DNA of 35,117 nt from a virus. Every line of letters begins with the position of its first letter. Position 1 is the first letter of the stretch. Below the pieces are notes generated by a model that saw nothing but the letters and a program-made list of their open reading frames with translations, ran no database searches and was not told the origin of the DNA. The DNA lies in the IMG/VR virus record IMGVR_UViG_3300046616_000069, positions 1-35,117 of that record; one strand, 5' to 3'. The translations under genes were made by a program, and so were the position numbers. This document shows positions 20,727 to 31,016 of this stretch, piece after piece.

Positions 20727-20986
20727 TAGTCGAAGAGGTCGACGACAGCCGTGCCAGAGGTGAAGCCACCGGTCTTCACGCCGATGCGGAAGTACCAAGC
20801 GGAGCCGGCGTCACCAGTCTTCTCGACCGGGGCCGTGAAGGTCTCGACGTCGAGCCAGGTAACCTGATCCTTGGAGCGCTGGAGGACCACGGTGGCGACG
20901 AACGTGCCGCTGACCGTGATGTCGAACTTGTTGGCTGCCTGGATGAGGATCGGCGTGGTGAAGGTGTTCTGAGCGGTGATGTTCAC
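20726..20986 (-). CDS. Small beta-rich protein (86 aa)
   Basis: MNITAQNTFTTPILIQAANK, TVSGTFVATVVLQRSKDQ, DVETFTAPVEKTGDAGSA, ending TAVVDLFD: a compact beta-sandwich-like domain. It is similar in character to small phage spike or decoration domains. The stop overlaps the SGNH protein start (TAATG), and its ATG overlaps the terminase small subunit's stop, so the two products may assemble or be coupled. Function is inferred. Confidence 0.7.
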   Translation of the reverse strand: MNITAQNTFTTPILIQAANKFDITVSGTFVATVVLQRSKDQVTWLDVETFTAPVEKTGDAGSAWYFRIGVKTGGFTSGTAVVDLFD

Positions 20987-21252
20987 TGGTTGTACCGTTC
21001 TTGATGTTCGGAGCCGTCAAACGGCAGATTGGCGACGATGTCGTTGACCACCGGGTTGGTGCCCGGGGCGACCGTCGTGCCGGTGTGCTTGAGGAAGTTC
21101 AGGATGACGTTCAGGGACGCCGCGTCGGGCGTGATCTGGACAGCCTCGCCGGTCTCCTTGTCGACGACCGTGCGGCCATCGGTGAGGATCGTCTTGAGCT
21201 GCGTTGCGAAGGTGTCGAAGAGGTCTTCGAGACCCGACTTGTTGGTCTTCAC
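20983..21252 (-). CDS. Terminase small subunit (T7 gp18-like)
   Basis: 89 residues, the same length as T7 gp18, and helical: LEDLFDTFATQLKTILTDGR, SLNVILNFLKHTGTT. Recognises DNA ends for packaging with the large subunit. It lies immediately after the holin, as in T7, but the large subunit is 2.8 kb downstream because the beta-rich and SGNH genes are inserted between. Confidence rests on size, position and composition. Confidence 0.75.
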   Translation of the reverse strand: MKTNKSGLEDLFDTFATQLKTILTDGRTVVDKETGEAVQITPDAASLNVILNFLKHTGTTVAPGTNPVVNDIVANLPFDGSEHQERYNQ

Positions 21253-21425
21253 TTGGTGTCCTTTCGGAGCAATTCGCGGGCCTTGGAAGCGATCTGGACG
21301 ATGAGCCAGATGGTGCCGAGGATGGGTGCGATGAGAGCTGCGCCGTCAGACGCCACATGGAGCCAGGGGAGCCAAACGGGGCTCGCGACTGCGGAGACGG
21401 CGACCGCAGCGGTAGTGGTGTCCAC
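21249..21425 (-). CDS. Holin (T7 gp17.5-like, class II type)
   Basis: Begins (GTG start) MDTTTAAVAVSAVASPVWLP, followed by hydrophobic AALIAPILGTIWLIVQIA and a basic tail SKARELLRKDTK. The hydrophobic helix with a charged C-terminus is typical of small phage holins that open the inner membrane. GTG 21425 is chosen for AGGA nine bases upstream; ATG 21473, 16 codons upstream, has no ribosome-binding site and overlaps the previous gene. Its position after the fibre and before the small terminase matches T7. No partner endolysin or spanin is seen beside it. Confidence 0.7.
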   Translation of the reverse strand: MDTTTAAVAVSAVASPVWLPWLHVASDGAALIAPILGTIWLIVQIASKARELLRKDTK

Positions 21426-21454
21426 GTTGGATGGTCCTGCGATTAGAGAGAGGA

Positions 21455-21862
21455 TCACAGCGCAGCCGCCCATGCCCAAAGGCTGTCGGTCTGCTCTGCG
21501 GTGATGGAGAAGAGGGCACCGAGGCCGTCGACAAGCGGATGGGATCGCTTGAAGTAAGTTGCGTATTTCCACTCGACCATTCCAGCCGGGTCATTGACCA
21601 GCTTGATGTCGACGTCTGCTTCGTGAATGCCGAGGGACAGCAGGGCGAGCCTGAGCTGCCTCGGGGTAATCTGCGGCAACGCCTCACGAAGCTCTTCTAC
21701 GGTCGGCCCAGCGGGTGCCGTGAAGATGCCTTCGGAGTACGTGAAGCCGACTTGTGCGTTTGCCGTGGCCGGCACCAGAGAGCGGCCCGGGAGAGTGAAC
21801 CCCGGGACCGCTTCAATGATGTTCTCGACCACGCTGCCAGCGAGGACAGCGTAACGTGCCAT
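21455..21862 (-). CDS. Fibre-associated/tail assembly-like protein (135 aa)
   Basis: MARYAVLAGSVVENIIEAVP and TYSEGIFTAPAGPTVEELRE, then RLALLSLGIHEADVDI and a C-terminal QTDSLWAWAAAL. The N-terminus resembles small phage proteins next to tail fibre genes, some of which act as assembly chaperones. It starts 13 bases after the fibre gene. Role inferred from position and resemblance only. Confidence 0.6.
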   Translation of the reverse strand: MARYAVLAGSVVENIIEAVPGFTLPGRSLVPATANAQVGFTYSEGIFTAPAGPTVEELREALPQITPRQLRLALLSLGIHEADVDIKLVNDPAGMVEWKYATYFKRSHPLVDGLGALFSITAEQTDSLWAWAAAL

Positions 21863-21875
21863 GTTGTGTGTTTCC

Positions 21876-23876
21876 TTATACGATCCAGACGCGGACTTCG
21901 CCGCGCGCGCCAACGTTATTACCGCCGCCGCCGCCACCTGGGGCCGAGCCGGCAGTGCCGCCAACGGCAGCAACGGAACCTGTTCCACCAGCGCCGCCGT
22001 AGATGCTCGTGCCACCAGCACCTGAAGAAGTGCCAGAGCCGCCACCACCGCCACCGCCGTAGACGCTGTCGCCGCCAGCACCACCAGCGTTGGAGTTGCC
22101 CCCACCGCCGCCGCCACCGCCGCCTTCAATGCCATCACCGCCGAGGTTGCCAGGGGCCTGAGAGAGTGCGCCGCCGTTGCCCCCGAAAGGACCACCAGAG
22201 CCGCCCCCACGTCCACCAACGGAGCCAAGAGCCGCACCGCCGCCACCACCAGTAGGGCCAACAGAGCCAGTGCCTGTACCGGAGCCACCGTTACCCCCGA
22301 CACTGTTCCAGCTACCGCCGCCGCCACCAGCGAAGCCTGCAGAACCTGAGCCAGCGGCCCCAGTGCCACCGCCGAAGACGGAGACGCCGTTGAAGCTCGA
22401 CGAGCCTCCAGCAGCATCGACAGCGCCACCGGCACCAACGATCACAGCTACGGTCGCGCCGAGCTGGCTGGCACGGAAGGTCAGACGCCTATAGCCGCCG
22501 CCACCGCCGCCGCCGCCGCGCGTGTTAGAGCCGCCGCCAGCGCCACCACCCCACTCATCAACGATGACGAGTGCGTTGGGGTCTATGCCAGCCGGCTTGG
22601 TCCACGTACCAGAGGCCGTGAAGATGGTGATCGAGGGAGCCTGACCAGGACCCTGAGGGCCAGTCGCACCCTGAGGGCCGGTGGCGCCAGCAGCACCCTG
22701 GGGGCCTACCGGACCAACTGGACCTTGGATGCCCTGAACGCCTGTGTCGCCCTTGACGGCGAATGGCGACCAGTAGCTTGTGTTCGTCGGGAGCTGACCC
22801 GAGATGGCTACGATGTTCTGGTAGGAGCCGCCAGCATAGCTGACGACGTCGCGGGGAACGTATGCCGTCGCCGCCGAGTATGCGCCCTTCCATGCGAAGC
22901 CGGGGCCAGTCGCGCCTTGCGGACCAGCGGGGCCGATAGCACCGTCTGCACCCACTGGACCCTGAAGTCCGGTAGGGCCGGCGTTGCCTTGGGGACCTAC
23001 GCTACCGGCTGGTCCTTGGATGCCCTGCGGGCCTTGAATGCCCTGCAGACCTTGGATGCCCTGAGGACCCTGGCCGAAGCTCACGCTGCCCGTCCAGTCG
23101 CCCGAGGTGGCCGAAGCCTTCCACGAGATTTGACCGAGCTGGGTGTCGAGGTAGGCGAAGCCTGTGGAGCGAGTGTCGTAGGTTGCGCGACCGGCAGTGT
23201 TGCCGATGGCGTCGGGAATGAAGGCCTGTCCGGTGACGCCCTGAGGACCCTGAGGACCCTGATTGCCGACCGGGCCTTGGAGACCCTGAGGACCCTGAGG
23301 GCCGATGAGACCCTGAGGTCCAGCGATGCCTTGGGAACCCTGAACGCCTACCGGGCCTTGCGGGCCGGCGTCACCCTGAGGACCCTTGTCGCCGGTCTCG
23401 CCCTTGGGCATGTCGGCGGACGTGAAGGGGCGGAACTGGCCGAACTCATCAAAGCCCAGAACGTTGTTCTTGCGGGCCTCAATCGAGGGGAATTGGAGGT
23501 CGACCCGGCCTGCGTCAGTGTCAGGCGAGAGCAGCGTACCGGACTTCATCAGAACCGCGATGTCGGCGCTTTCCTGGCTGACGTAGATCGCCTGCAGGGC
23601 TTGCCTGTTGAGGTCTTCAGCGCGCAGCGAGGAGCCGTTGGCGATGGTCACCAGCGGAGGCTTGGGGGTTTCCCGAGCGATCTTGATCTTGGAGGCTACA
23701 GCCGGCGCTGCGTCGAAGCGGAGCTGGAACGGACCGGCCCATGCGAAGGAGCCCACGGCGACGTCATCGACGTAGACCTTGACGTGGTTGCGGTCGAGGT
23801 AACCGAAGTCGAACGTGAAGTCGCGGTTCGACCCGTCGCCGTCATAAACGACGTACGAGAGAATTGGTGAGGTCAT
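21876..23876 (-). CDS. Tail fibre: T7 gp17 N-terminus, collagen-like shaft, glycine-rich tip
   Basis: Host-binding fibre, 666 residues. Residues 1 to about 155, [20 protein letters not shown] through [20 protein letters not shown], match the T7 tail-fibre attachment domain. A long GxQ/GxP collagen-like shaft follows, interrupted by a short domain with [15 protein letters not shown], and then a glycine-rich C-terminus ([29 protein letters not shown] and so on). ATG 23876 is chosen for AAGGAAA just upstream; an upstream ATG would overlap the terminator hairpin. Glycine-rich tips are used by some phage adhesins to contact receptors, so this end is the likely receptor-binding site. Confidence 0.88.
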   Translation of the reverse strand: MTSPILSYVVYDGDGSNRDFTFDFGYLDRNHVKVYVDDVAVGSFAWAGPFQLRFDAAPAVASKIKIARETPKPPLVTIANGSSLRAEDLNRQALQAIYVSQESADIAVLMKSGTLLSPDTDAGRVDLQFPSIEARKNNVLGFDEFGQFRPFTSADMPKGETGDKGPQGDAGPQGPVGVQGSQGIAGPQGLIGPQGPQGLQGPVGNQGPQGPQGVTGQAFIPDAIGNTAGRATYDTRSTGFAYLDTQLGQISWKASATSGDWTGSVSFGQGPQGIQGLQGIQGPQGIQGPAGSVGPQGNAGPTGLQGPVGADGAIGPAGPQGATGPGFAWKGAYSAATAYVPRDVVSYAGGSYQNIVAISGQLPTNTSYWSPFAVKGDTGVQGIQGPVGPVGPQGAAGATGPQGATGPQGPGQAPSITIFTASGTWTKPAGIDPNALVIVDEWGGGAGGGSNTRGGGGGGGGYRRLTFRASQLGATVAVIVGAGGAVDAAGGSSSFNGVSVFGGGTGAAGSGSAGFAGGGGGSWNSVGGNGGSGTGTGSVGPTGGGGGAALGSVGGRGGGSGGPFGGNGGALSQAPGNLGGDGIEGGGGGGGGGNSNAGGAGGDSVYGGGGGGGSGTSSGAGGTSIYGGAGGTGSVAAVGGTAGSAPGGGGGGNNVGARGEVRVWIV
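21890..22560 (-). repeat. Glycine-rich coding region of the fibre
   Basis: Repeated GGC/GGT-rich codons produce poly-glycine tracts broken by short motifs. Replication slippage or recombination could vary receptor contacts; not shown. Confidence 0.7.
22640..23405 (-). repeat. Collagen-like repeat coding region of the fibre
   Basis: In-frame nine-base units reading Gly-x-Gln/Pro, for example [18 protein letters not shown], occur in two blocks. The DNA shows many near-identical CCCTGAGGACCCTG (plus strand) words. Confidence 0.8.
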
Positions 23877-23898
23877 TGGTTTCCTTGAGTGGAAATGC

Positions 23899-23929
23899 AA
23901 AAGGCCCCCAGGTGTGATCCTGAGGGCCT
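23899..23929 (-). terminator. Terminator-like hairpin between gp16-like and fibre genes
   Basis: Stem AGGCCCTCAGG / CCTGGGGGCCT with one G-T wobble on the minus strand, followed by TTTTGCATTT. The wobble pair shows it folds as minus-strand RNA. A similar hairpin follows the gp15-like gene. Confidence 0.6.
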
Positions 23930-23950
23930 CGTTGAGGGGTGCGTTGGGTG

Positions 23951-26900
23951 CTAGTTGCGGGGCGGATGCTTGGGCAGATCAGAGATCGCCGCGTTGAGCC
24001 CCATGGTGATCGGCAGAGCGTTGCCGAAGGGGAGGATGCGGGTCAGTGACCGTGCCTCGTCCTGCGACCACTGCCCGTCACGGAACAGCCCAGCGACACC
24101 ACGAGTTGCCTGCGTGAGGTCGTCGATGCCACCCATCGTCGGGTTGCCGAATAGCATATTGCTCGCCTGACCCGTGGTGCGGGTGTAGGAGAACAGCGCG
24201 TCGTTGCCCGAGGCGTAGAGCCCGGTGTCGACGAGCATGGGGATGATCGAGGACATGCCTGCACGGGCGAAGCCGGCAGCAGCGAGGTTCGTAGGGTTGA
24301 GCCGTTCTTCGAGGAACTTGTCCTTGTCCGCGCGACCCATAGCCTGGAGCTTCATCTGGGCGATGTAGGAGGCCGTAGCCAATCCCGAGGTCAGCATGAG
24401 CTGGTGGAGCGCCATAGGGTCACGCATGTTGAGCGCCTTCAGGGTCTGCTTGGCGTATGCCCCAACCATGAACGTGCGGAACTGCATGAATATCTTGGCG
24501 AGCGGACTGGACATCCACATAGCCATGTTCCCGATGTCGTTCTTCTGGATGATCTGCCGGCTGAACCTGTGAGCTGCCCGAATGAAGGCCTCGCGGGCCG
24601 GCTTATCGGACCACTTGTCGAAGTGAGCGCGCATGACTTTGCGACCAGTGATGAAGCCGGTCTCATGCTCGAAATTGCCCTCTTCCTTGAACATCTTCAT
24701 GACGCGGTCGGTCATGTCCTTGTCCATGCCCAGGTCAGCCAGCCGCTTGGCCGAGAAAGCCTTGCCGCCGTGCGCCATGTCGGAGAACCTTTGGATGATC
24801 GCCGCAGCGGTCCAGCGTTCCAGCATGACGTTGGCCTGGGTGAGGCCCGAGATTTCCGAGGTAGCCTTGTTGGCCTTGTTCAGGCCCCTCTCGACCACAT
24901 CCTTCCACGTCGAGGTGGGCTCTTCGTAGAGGTGCGTGATGTCTTCGAGGTTGTAGTTGGAGCTGTGCGTGAGGCGGTCTGCACCCACACCCAGGATGGC
25001 CTCCAGATCGTCCGCTAGGCCGGACTTCAGGATCGACGCTCCGTCCCCATTCACGACGCGGCGTAGGGCCGGCGCTTGGGACAGGGCAGCCTTCCACCCG
25101 AGGGACGCGATGGGCATCCCGATCTCGGAGAGCTGGGCGAAGCCGACTTGGTTCATGATGCGCGCGAAGTTGAACTTGCGGAGCATCCTGAGGGTCCAGC
25201 CGGCGTTGGTGGCGTCGAGGGTGTTGGTGGGGCGACCAAGGATCGTGGCGTAGGCGAACTCCATGCGCTTGATGCCGGTGTCTGCCTGAGCCTTGGTGAT
25301 CTTGCCTGCGGAGATAAGCTCGGCGTTCCGCTGCTTGGTCAACTGGATGTATTTGTTCCAGTCGGCGTCGGACGTGAAGCCGTTGATCACAAGGTTGCCA
25401 GCGCCGTCACTCCAGCGGTAGCGAGCCAGAGCCACGCGGCCCATGGTGCTGCGCATGTAGCGGGTGAAGTTGGCCTTGGCGTCCGTCGAGAATAGGTCGG
25501 AGAGCTTCAGCTCCTCCGTGGTGCCTGTGAGGTTGTTCCTCATCATGACCCCCGGCATACTCTCGTCGAGCAGCAGGCGGGACTTCATGTGGCCATCAGC
25601 GCCCTTGTCGGTGCCTTTCTTGCCGGCCCCCGAGAGCGACCACTTCAGGGCGTCCACGTCTTCCTTGATCAGCCCGTAGTTCTTCTCCAGCATCTCCAGC
25701 AGGCCGTCGAGGTTGGCTTGGGAGAGGTTGAAGTTGGTCACGTCATCGAGCCCGTGAGCGCGATCCATGATGGCCCTTGTGAAGGCCTTTGAGGTACGCT
25801 CGATCACGTCGTCATTGAGTGCCGTGTTGGCGGACTTCATGGCTCGACCAATGAGGTTCGAGACCGCGTCCTCACCGAACATCCGCCGTGCTTCCATCAG
25901 CTTGGGAGCTTCCCAGAAGCGCGGGGCGAAGTGAGGGTCAGCCTTGACGGCGTCAGCGTTCAGAACCGGGCGAGCGCCGGGGATGTCCTCGCGCAGGAAG
26001 GGGTTCTGCATCATCTTGAGCGCGTCTGAGTAGAGCGAGACTTGCTTGTCGCCAGCCTTGCGCACCGCAGCGTCGTAGCGGTCTTCCCGGCCCGCTGCCC
26101 GGTCGCGGATGTAGGCGTCGACCTCGTCGTTGAACTTGCGCTCGATCTGGATGCCTTTCAGGCTCTTGTCCTGGCGCGTAGCGTAGTCCTTGACCTGGGT
26201 CTTGTAGACTTGTTCGTGGTAGATGACCTTCTCCTCGAAGAGGCGGGTCATGTCCTCGGAAGCCGAGATGTTGTTGACTGCGCCACCCTTCTTGCCGACG
26301 CCATCCTGCACGAGGCCGGCAGCAGCGTTGATCAGGTGGTTGTCGTCTTCCATCATGCGGGCTGCGAGGTCGACGCGGAAGCGACCACCGAAGGTCTCCG
26401 CGAAGTCACGGTCGTCGACCTGAGCGATGAGCTTGTCCTCGTCGAGGAACGGCTTGGCAGGGGTAGCCTTGGCGGCACCCACGGAACCCGACATGGCGAG
26501 ACCCTCATGGGCATCCACGGCGTTGGCCGCAGCGCGCCTCAGGCCCTCAGCCTCAAAGGCAGTCGAGGGGTGAGCGAAGAGGTGACCAGCAATGCCACCC
26601 ACGCCTGCACCGAGAATGGTCCCCGCGAGGAGGTCCATCTGGCTGTTGTTGGGGTTGGCCATCGTGGCGGCAGTGCCACCGAAGCCGGCAGCAGCACCCA
26701 CAGCAGCCCCACGGACGGCGTTGGAGAGCCGACCAGCCTTCATGCCGAACACTAGGGCGTGACCGAATACGCCGCCCATAGCGTCACCCGCGAGGGCAAC
26801 CGGGTCGAGGATTGAGTTGGCGATGTCGAGGACCGTGCCGGTGAAGCCAGCGTTAGCCAGCCGGGTGCGCTGATCGAAGTCGTGCTTGATGCGCCCGAGA

Positions 26901-27634
26901 TTGTCCTGATAGTCGGCCTCAGAGACCGAAGTCAGGCCCACCGCGCCGCGTCCTTCAGAGTAGGTCTTGATCTCGCTCTCGGGGATGTTACGGGCGGCAA
27001 AATCCGCGGTGATGCGCTTCGGGTCGAGGGACCAGTTGGGGTCGGCCTGGGGCTTGTCGTAGGAGCCGCGAGCCCACATATCCGTTACCCATGGGAGCGT
27101 CTGGCTCTGCGCTGCGCTGTCTTGGATGGTCTGCCACAGGCTTGGATCGGCCGCCGTGTTAGGCTGGGCTGCCGGCTGGGCGGTGAACCACTGGTGGACG
27201 TCGCCGTTGCCCATGGAAATGTCCGAGGAGCCACCACGATACTTGGCCTGCCGTTGGGCGAGGTAGTCAGCCCGTGGGCGTTCCCAATGCTGGACGAATT
27301 GGGCAGCGGCCTCGTTGGACGTCTGGGCACCAAGGACCTTCTGCCATGCACTCTTCTCCGAGGTGGCGTTCTCGTCCATGAAGAAGTCGAGCTGGGTGTC
27401 GAGGTCACTGGTGGCAGTGCCACGATGAGAGGCGAAGTTCTCCAGCGCGACACGGCGATCACCTGTCCACTGGGCGAGGCCGAAGCCTCCGCGACCAGAC
27501 GAGGGGTTCTGCTCGTTGATGTCGGTGTTGAAGTTGCTCTCATCCGAGAAGTTCATCGCAACGCCCTGGGCGACGTGCAATGGCACACCGCGCCTCTGGA
27601 GGCCGGCGATGACTTGATCTGCTGTAACCTTCAT
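23951..27634 (-). CDS. Internal virion protein with lysozyme domain (T7 gp16-like)
   Basis: Ejected core protein that helps DNA cross the envelope. 1227 residues against 1318 in T7 gp16. The N-terminal domain is lysozyme-like: catalytic-type Glu32 in DESNFN and [12 protein letters not shown] near residues 49-60, as in phage tail lysozymes that locally open peptidoglycan. The rest is very long and mostly helical, with glycine/alanine-rich membrane-like segments ([34 protein letters not shown]). No other lysozyme gene is seen in the window. RBS AAGGAG precedes ATG 27634; terminator-like hairpins lie on both sides. Confidence 0.9.
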   Translation of the reverse strand: MKVTADQVIAGLQRRGVPLHVAQGVAMNFSDESNFNTDINEQNPSSGRGGFGLAQWTGDRRVALENFASHRGTATSDLDTQLDFFMDENATSEKSAWQKVLGAQTSNEAAAQFVQHWERPRADYLAQRQAKYRGGSSDISMGNGDVHQWFTAQPAAQPNTAADPSLWQTIQDSAAQSQTLPWVTDMWARGSYDKPQADPNWSLDPKRITADFAARNIPESEIKTYSEGRGAVGLTSVSEADYQDNLGRIKHDFDQRTRLANAGFTGTVLDIANSILDPVALAGDAMGGVFGHALVFGMKAGRLSNAVRGAAVGAAAGFGGTAATMANPNNSQMDLLAGTILGAGVGGIAGHLFAHPSTAFEAEGLRRAAANAVDAHEGLAMSGSVGAAKATPAKPFLDEDKLIAQVDDRDFAETFGGRFRVDLAARMMEDDNHLINAAAGLVQDGVGKKGGAVNNISASEDMTRLFEEKVIYHEQVYKTQVKDYATRQDKSLKGIQIERKFNDEVDAYIRDRAAGREDRYDAAVRKAGDKQVSLYSDALKMMQNPFLREDIPGARPVLNADAVKADPHFAPRFWEAPKLMEARRMFGEDAVSNLIGRAMKSANTALNDDVIERTSKAFTRAIMDRAHGLDDVTNFNLSQANLDGLLEMLEKNYGLIKEDVDALKWSLSGAGKKGTDKGADGHMKSRLLLDESMPGVMMRNNLTGTTEELKLSDLFSTDAKANFTRYMRSTMGRVALARYRWSDGAGNLVINGFTSDADWNKYIQLTKQRNAELISAGKITKAQADTGIKRMEFAYATILGRPTNTLDATNAGWTLRMLRKFNFARIMNQVGFAQLSEIGMPIASLGWKAALSQAPALRRVVNGDGASILKSGLADDLEAILGVGADRLTHSSNYNLEDITHLYEEPTSTWKDVVERGLNKANKATSEISGLTQANVMLERWTAAAIIQRFSDMAHGGKAFSAKRLADLGMDKDMTDRVMKMFKEEGNFEHETGFITGRKVMRAHFDKWSDKPAREAFIRAAHRFSRQIIQKNDIGNMAMWMSSPLAKIFMQFRTFMVGAYAKQTLKALNMRDPMALHQLMLTSGLATASYIAQMKLQAMGRADKDKFLEERLNPTNLAAAGFARAGMSSIIPMLVDTGLYASGNDALFSYTRTTGQASNMLFGNPTMGGIDDLTQATRGVAGLFRDGQWSQDEARSLTRILPFGNALPITMGLNAAISDLPKHPPRN

Positions 27635-27657
27635 GAGGCTCCTTGATGATGAATTGG

Positions 27658-27685
27658 AAAGGCCCCCGGAGGTGATCCGAGGGCC
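27658..27685 (-). terminator. Terminator-like hairpin between gp15-like and gp16-like genes
   Basis: Stem GGCCCTCGGA / TCCGGGGGCC on the minus strand with TCACC loop and TTTCC after it. It is much like the hairpin before the fibre gene. The T tract is short, so it may attenuate rather than stop transcription. Confidence 0.55.
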
Positions 27686-27691
27686 TGAGGG

Positions 27692-30007
27692 TTAGTTGCT
27701 GGCGCGAGGGCTCAGCGGTGGCATGATGCCGTTGTCGTCGTAGAGTGGCTTGATCGAGGGAGTTCGTCTCGGCTTGGGAGCCTTAGGCTTGTCCTTCGGA
27801 GGCCGCACTAGGTCACCAACGCTGATGCCTGCAGCCTTTGCCTTGTCGTCGAACACCGCTGCCTTGGCGCGCTGACCGGACTTCTTGACCACCGGAGCGC
27901 CACCGGCCTCTGGGATCGTGATGTCGTAGTACTCGCGGGTCTTGGGATCGACGTATCGACCGTCAGACGCGGAGACCAGACCACGGGCGCGGGCGGCACC
28001 CTGAAGGGTCACGCTATTGGTGGCCTTTGCAGTGGCATCGGCGTCCGCGATCTTGGCAACTTCCCTGACGCGGGTGAGGGTGACGAAGTGGGGTTGACCG
28101 CTGTCATCCATGATCGGGATGATCTTGCCGTCTTCCTTGCTGACCAGCATGAACCGCCCGTTGGAACGGTTGATGTCCCCGATGGGGATGATCGAGATGT
28201 CGCCGGCTGAGATGTCGTGGGTCGGCAGAACCCTGGGGTTCTCCTTCACGAAGTCCGAGATGATGGTGTCCATGGCCGGCTTGAAGTTGTCGGGCAGGAC
28301 CATCGAACCAGTCTCCAGCAGGACGCCGTTGTAGGTCGTCGAGGTGCGCTTGACGTAGTCCTTGGCAGCCTCAATAGCCTTGTCGGCATTCCATCCACCA
28401 CGCACGAAGCGCTTGGCCATGGAGGCGACACGCTGCTGGGCTGCGGCGGAATTGACAGGCTCAGCGTCATTCTCACCCCACAACCAGCCAGGGGATCGGC
28501 CCAGGGTCTTGGTCGCGGCGTCAATGGCGTCGTTCTGAGCCTTGGTGAAGTTCAGGCCGTCGACCTGTACCGGCTGGGAAGTCCTGATGGCGAACTCCAG
28601 GGCAGCCTGATCGGACATCTGGCGTCCATCCTTACCGGGCATATCGTTCTTGGCTTGGATGAAGCTCTCCATGAAGTCCCGGTCTTCCTCCTTGGTGTAG
28701 GCCATGTAGGTGTTCTTGGAGTTGTTGTAGAGCCACTGCGCGGTCTTGATCTTCTGCATGACCCGATCCATCCCCTGAGGGTCCTGCGTCATGTCCACCG
28801 AAGCGGCCTGGAAGATGCCACCAACCTCAGCCTTGAGGCCTGGATGTTCGACGCCTGAAGAGTTGGCGACCCTCAGCTCCCTAGCCAGGGTCTGCTCGCC
28901 AGTCTCCTTGTCCTTTGCAGCGGTGTCGCGGGACTTGATCAGGAAGCGCTGGTAGGCCTCCTTCTTGATCGTCTCGCCGCTCTCGTTGTGCTGATCGCCT
29001 TTGTAGTCGAACCACGGGGTGTCGGTGATCTGGTCACCCTTTCCCTCTGCAACGAGCTGATCAGCGGATGCGGCCATGGAGGCCTTCTGATCGTTGTCGC
29101 TACGAATGCCGATCGCCTTGGCAGCCTCGGCCTTGATCTGAAGGACGCGGTCGCGGTAGCCCCGCTGAGCCGACAACGACGTCTTTCCAGCGCGTCCATC
29201 ATACTCGGCATCGAGCATAGCCACTGCGTACTCAGGGTTCGTCTGAGCCATCCTTGCGGCGGCGTTGAGGTATTCCTGATCAAGCGTCTCTTCGTTGGCC
29301 CCGAGGGAACCCTTGATGCCCAATTCCTTGCGCATCTGGTTGAGGTTCGCGGCGAACTTGGCCGGCTCCATACCAGCCTTGATCCACTCGTTGGACTTGT
29401 CGCTGATGACGCCGAAGGCCGTATCGACGGTCGACTGGACCTGTCTCTTGTTTCGGTAGTCCTGCTGCTTGGTGAGGACCGAGTTCTTGTAGCTGTCCCA
29501 GGCGCGGCCAGCAGCGGCCACAGCGTTGGGGTCAGTGAGGTTGCCCTCTGCCTGGATGCTCTCTTGGAACTTCTTGGCGAGGAACTCTTCCGGGTTCCCC
29601 TTGTCCCAATCGAAGGTCGTCTCCAGCTCGGTGTCAGTGTCGGCTGCAAGCGCCTGCGCCCACTTCGTCCCGTAGTAGGACTGGTTGGAGGCGTTCTGTA
29701 TCTTGTCAGCCGAGACCATCATGCGGCCCGCTTGGATTTCCTTACGGGTGTCCCCGAGGGTCTGGCCGGCGACGTGCATCTGGAACGCCGCTTCTTCGCG
29801 CTGGCGCTCCTCCTTGGACTTCTGCCCGACCACACCGACGAGGTTCCCTACAGAGCCCGAGAAGGAGCTGAGGGCGTCAGCCAGACGGAACAGGTTCTCG
29901 TTCTTGGCCGGCTGTGGCGGTGGGGCGTATGTGTCGGACTGCATCGGTGCCGGCGTGAGCCTGACGTTCGACTGCAAGTCCGGTGCTTGAACTCTTCCTT
30001 GTGCCAT
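27692..30007 (-). CDS. Internal virion protein (T7 gp15-like)
   Basis: 771 residues against 747 in T7 gp15. Very hydrophilic and helical, starting MAQGRVQAPDLQSNVRLTPA with a Pro-rich leader, then ENLFRLADALSSFSGSVGNL, and ending in a basic, Lys/Pro-rich tail (VRPPKDKPKAPKPRRTPS). It would form part of the inner core and be ejected during infection. Its ATG overlaps the gp14-like stop (one base), consistent with coupled translation. Confidence 0.8.
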   Translation of the reverse strand: MAQGRVQAPDLQSNVRLTPAPMQSDTYAPPPQPAKNENLFRLADALSSFSGSVGNLVGVVGQKSKEERQREEAAFQMHVAGQTLGDTRKEIQAGRMMVSADKIQNASNQSYYGTKWAQALAADTDTELETTFDWDKGNPEEFLAKKFQESIQAEGNLTDPNAVAAAGRAWDSYKNSVLTKQQDYRNKRQVQSTVDTAFGVISDKSNEWIKAGMEPAKFAANLNQMRKELGIKGSLGANEETLDQEYLNAAARMAQTNPEYAVAMLDAEYDGRAGKTSLSAQRGYRDRVLQIKAEAAKAIGIRSDNDQKASMAASADQLVAEGKGDQITDTPWFDYKGDQHNESGETIKKEAYQRFLIKSRDTAAKDKETGEQTLARELRVANSSGVEHPGLKAEVGGIFQAASVDMTQDPQGMDRVMQKIKTAQWLYNNSKNTYMAYTKEEDRDFMESFIQAKNDMPGKDGRQMSDQAALEFAIRTSQPVQVDGLNFTKAQNDAIDAATKTLGRSPGWLWGENDAEPVNSAAAQQRVASMAKRFVRGGWNADKAIEAAKDYVKRTSTTYNGVLLETGSMVLPDNFKPAMDTIISDFVKENPRVLPTHDISAGDISIIPIGDINRSNGRFMLVSKEDGKIIPIMDDSGQPHFVTLTRVREVAKIADADATAKATNSVTLQGAARARGLVSASDGRYVDPKTREYYDITIPEAGGAPVVKKSGQRAKAAVFDDKAKAAGISVGDLVRPPKDKPKAPKPRRTPSIKPLYDDNGIMPPLSPRASN

Positions 30008-30552
30008 TATGCTACCCCTGCTGCTTTGGCGCGCTGATACCCGCCGTAAGCGTCGAGGCCTCCACCCAGGATACGGATGGCTGCGTCAGCGAACGAGGGC
30101 TTCTGGCCCTGCTGTACCGAGTTAATGCGACCCTCGGCCTGAGCCCGGGTGGCGTCCATCTCCCCACGGAGGTAGTCGGCCTGCATCTGATAGTTGTTGT
30201 CGAGGGTCCGCTCGTAGCGCCCCTGCTGGCCGTAGTAGTCGGCAATCAGGCTGTCTACAGACAGACCAGTCACGCCAGCCTCGCCGGCAGCCACTTCTGC
30301 GGTGCCCCTCGCGCGCATAGCGTCGGTCTGCAACTGCTGGGTCTCTTGCGAGGCAGCCTTGCGTTCCTGTAGGGCGCGGTTCTGGTTGGCAGCGTAGGTG
30401 TTGACGGCAGCCTTGTTCGCGGCGTCACGGTTGTTCTTGTAGTATTGCTGCTGTGCCTCAGCCTGCTGCGACTGGCCGACGAAGCCGGCGACGGTGCTGG
30501 CAGCGGACAGGGCAAACTGAGCAACAGCCATTCCGACTGCTCCAATGCACAT
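30007..30552 (-). CDS. Internal virion protein (T7 gp14-like)
   Basis: 181 residues against 196 in T7 gp14. Starts MCIGAVGMAVAQFALSAAST, with a hydrophobic N-terminus, then a long Gln/Ala/Arg-rich helical region (QSQQAEAQQQYYKNNRDAAN). Like T7 gp14 it begins with Met-Cys and is followed by gp15- and gp16-like genes. It would insert into the outer membrane as the first ejected protein. Identity is by order, size and N-terminus. Confidence 0.8.
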   Translation of the reverse strand: MCIGAVGMAVAQFALSAASTVAGFVGQSQQAEAQQQYYKNNRDAANKAAVNTYAANQNRALQERKAASQETQQLQTDAMRARGTAEVAAGEAGVTGLSVDSLIADYYGQQGRYERTLDNNYQMQADYLRGEMDATRAQAEGRINSVQQGQKPSFADAAIRILGGGLDAYGGYQRAKAAGVA

Positions 30553-30554
30553 CG

Positions 30555-31016
30555 TTATGACCTCAATCTTGCAAATTCGTGGAAGGGACGCTTCTCGACG
30601 CCGAACTCAGGGTGGGTCCTCAGGAACGAGAAACCCATGCGCTTGAGCCAGCGGATGTGCGTGGTGTTGCGGGCGTCGATGTGGTTGCCAATCAGGGGCC
30701 TGACCCGGTGCAGCCTTTTGAGCCACTTCGGGGCGAGCCTGATCAGCTCTCGACGGTATTTCATGATGGCCGGGGAAGAGACCATCCAGACAATCCCGAG
30801 GTGGGGACTGTTGTGGACTGGGTCGATCCCGAAGAGCCCGAAGACTTCTCCCGACGGCTCGACGCCGGCCCACACGTAGTTCCCCTGAATGAACAGAGGC
30901 AGGGCAGCCTCAGGCGTCATGCCCAAGGCTGCTCTAATTTCGTCCTTGTCTGCTGACCTCAATCGCGGGGCCAGGGAGATAGCGTCGGCCACCTTGGCCC
31001 TGCGAATTGTGATCAT
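30555..31016 (-). CDS. GNAT-like protein, T7 gp13-like position
   Basis: 153 residues. MITIRRAKVADAISLAPRLR, YVWAGVEPSGEVFGLFGIDP, HIDARNTTHIRWLKRMGFSF: the pattern 'A-x-A..L...D..E', then 'N..-A-hW...GF' fits the GNAT acetyltransferase fold, although no clear acetyl-CoA motif can be seen. T7-like phages often have such a gene here, between tail tubular protein B and gp14. Enzymatic role unknown. ATG 31016 overlaps the TTPB stop (TGATG). Confidence 0.65.
   Translation of the reverse strand: MITIRRAKVADAISLAPRLRSADKDEIRAALGMTPEAALPLFIQGNYVWAGVEPSGEVFGLFGIDPVHNSPHLGIVWMVSSPAIMKYRRELIRLAPKWLKRLHRVRPLIGNHIDARNTTHIRWLKRMGFSFLRTHPEFGVEKRPFHEFARLRS

Noticed and set aside
22725-23870. Long rightward frame opposite the fibre gene
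   Set aside because: It is the antisense of collagen-like repeats (repeated ALRTL units) and not an independent gene.
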